Shown here: piece after piece, positions 14,157 to 15,250 of the stretch
Layout of the letters: the number at the start of each line of letters is the position of its first letter
Numbering within the stretch: position 1 is the stretch's first letter
Assembly: GCA_031275915.1 (NCBI GenBank)
Contig: JAISOC010000079.1
Coordinates: 1-15,250, forward strand
Source: Holosporales bacterium
GTDB lineage: Bacteria > Pseudomonadota > Alphaproteobacteria > RUG11792
Length of the DNA stretch: 15,250 nucleotides
Direction: 5' to 3'
The notes under the pieces: generated by a model
Told to the model about the DNA's origin: nothing
The model's input: the letters and a program-made list of their open reading frames with translations, nothing else
Database searches by the model: none
Program-made: the position numbers and the translations under genes

Positions 14157-14163
14157 CCTCCCC
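14157..14163 (-). promoter_or_regulatory. Strong ribosome binding site of the GT8 gene
   Basis: On the minus strand GGGGAGG ends 5 nt before the ATG at 14151. It is by far the strongest Shine-Dalgarno sequence in the window, where most genes have weak or no sites. It fixes the start and therefore the signal peptide. Confidence 0.8.
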
Positions 14164-14201
14164 TTTTTATAAAGGAATAATCCCCTATATATTCTACATT
14201 A

Positions 14202-14230
14202 ATACTACTCTCTTCCTGGAGGTATGTTAA
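14202..14230 (-). promoter_or_regulatory. Sigma-70-type promoter for the downstream GT8 gene
   Basis: On the minus strand TTAACA (14230-14225, five of six) and TAGTAT (14207-14202, four of six, the same -10 as the HU promoter) are separated by exactly 17 bp. Transcription would start near 14195, about 43 nt before the ATG. This suggests the two GT8 paralogs are transcribed separately. Confidence 0.55.
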
Positions 14231-14334
14231 GGAGTTTTGTTATAATGATGAAATTAAAACAGAATGCGGACCACCATGTTTGTGGGTGATCTGCAGACAT
14301 TTTGTTATCACCAGGAGCGTATATGGAGTTCTTC

Positions 14335-15250
14335 TTAATCAAGATTAGCGAGATTTTCTATCTCGCGATATTTTTTATAGTGCTCATACCATATCCAGAA
14401 AGACCAAGGGTTATGTTTCCAAGTTGTTTCCCAGAAATTGTTCTTAGTATCTTCAAAACTCGGACACCCAGCAGCTTCATATTGTTGGACTCTATTAGCA
14501 TCTGGTTTACTAACACCTGAGTAATGTATTATTGTCGGGTGTTTAGTTTTAATATCACGTGGTGTAACGTTTAATATCGTGTTGAATTCCTGGTCTATCA
14601 CACAATGTCCGTACTTCTTCGAGTAAGCATAAAGAGCACCTTCTTCTAATGTTTCTACAAAGTTTGTTGAATTTTTCTGTTTTTGCCTTAATATTTCTCC
14701 GATCTTGTCTGAAAAACCTACCCCCCGCATTTTTTTCAAGTCATATAGCAAAGAGCCTGCGTTAACTGCCAATATTTTATTAAACCATTGATAAATACAC
14801 CCACCAAAACAATATTCTCCCAGATTTATATTCCACAATCTTCTGATGTCATTTACACATGCTGTATCCCCATCTAGATATATACATTTGTCATATGAAA
14901 GAAAATTACTAAAGAAGAGTTTTAAGAAAATAGATTTAGGCCATTTATACGATTTAAATTTACTAATACGTTCTCTTTCTCTATCAGGAATAGGAATATA
15001 CTCTATATCATACTTATAAATATCCCTATTAAACAGCAAGAAGAGAACATTTGTTAATCTAGTCATATCATTATCAAGAATACCTTTGAATAATAATTCT
15101 CCTTTAGGTCCCATCTCCTCATAAATAATAGTAAATCTTATAGGTTCATTACGTTCTTCTGGCTTAGAGTTCTCAAGAATAGATATTAGGGAGGTATATG
15201 TATAATGCTGATACTTACTTCCTGAAACATACACTATATTAATTATCTTA
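14335..15250 (-). CDS. Family-8 glycosyltransferase paralog, 5' end outside window
   Basis: The frame is open to the window edge, so the start and any signal peptide are not visible. The first readable residues KIINIVYVSG align with residues 75-84 region of the neighbouring GT8 protein. The catalytic DxD is kept (YLDGDTACVNDIRRLW). The NGG motif has become NAG (VNAGSLLYDLKKMR). The C-terminal box is HYSGVSKPD, retaining the canonical Gly missing in the neighbour but replacing the Trp of KPW. The tryptophan-rich tail (NNFWETTWKHNPWSFWIWY) is shared. DNA identity with the neighbour is very uneven: a 56-bp perfect match (14964-15019 against 13665-13720) sits within much more diverged sequence. 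The pair is a tandem duplication, perhaps with local gene conversion. Acceptor and location are unknown. Confidence 0.88.
   Translation of the reverse strand, partial: KIINIVYVSGSKYQHYTYTSLISILENSKPEERNEPIRFTIIYEEMGPKGELLFKGILDNDMTRLTNVLFLLFNRDIYKYDIEYIPIPDRERERISKFKSYKWPKSIFLKLFFSNFLSYDKCIYLDGDTACVNDIRRLWNINLGEYCFGGCIYQWFNKILAVNAGSLLYDLKKMRGVGFSDKIGEILRQKQKNSTNFVETLEEGALYAYSKKYGHCVIDQEFNTILNVTPRDIKTKHPTIIHYSGVSKPDANRVQQYEAAGCPSFEDTKNNFWETTWKHNPWSFWIWYEHYKKYREIENLANLD

Noticed and set aside
14244..14291. 14-codon plus-strand frame with AAGGAG upstream
   Set aside because: Very short, antisense to the GT8 intergenic region, and Shine-Dalgarno-like AAGGAG is too common a match to support it.
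1..15250. CRISPR array, insertion sequence with terminal repeats, or phage genes
   Set aside because: No regularly spaced repeats, transposase, integrase or phage structural motifs were seen.

Overview
The window is AT-rich chromosomal DNA with mostly compact, single-copy housekeeping genes. It looks like a reduced-genome, host-associated alphaproteobacterium of the Rickettsiales/Holosporales type. I infer this from the protein style (GatB, TamA, DsbD/ScsB-like, DnaQ), the low GC content, and several secreted low-complexity or glycosyltransferase proteins. The sequence alone does not fix a genus.

Layout: 1-541 is non-coding, with a short GC-rich islet and small repeats. 542-2573 (minus) is a tight fabG-ssb-dapB cluster for fatty-acid synthesis, ssDNA binding and diaminopimelate/lysine synthesis. 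From 2731 the plus strand carries a promoter, an HU gene with a cysteine-rich tail, a tRNA-Val(UAC), a possible lipoprotein remnant and a full three-domain DsbD/ScsB-like thiol reductase. A possible 37-residue minus-strand gene sits at 4927-5040. gatB follows on the plus strand and ends at a bidirectional terminator-like hairpin.

6596-8002 (minus) encodes two adjacent exported, proline-rich, low-complexity proteins, one with a histidine cluster. They are separated by a perfect 11-bp inverted repeat. Both carry short proline motifs resembling Ena/VASP EVH1 ligands. Then come tRNA-Ser(GCU), dnaQ and lspA (stop and start overlap by 4 bp), and a TamA/Omp85 gene, all on the minus strand. A 317-bp AT-rich intergenic region with DnaA-box-like 9-mers and an imperfect repeat lies before a plus-strand aromatic-amino-acid permease. 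The right end (13000-15250, minus) holds two tandem family-8 glycosyltransferase paralogs. The complete one has an N-terminal export signal.

The most interesting material is accessory: the paired exported proline-rich proteins and the exported GT8 tandem pair are candidate host-interaction factors. DsbD, LspA and TamA in the same window serve the envelope and secretion pathway such proteins would pass through. All functional statements about these candidates are inference from motifs; no database search was possible.
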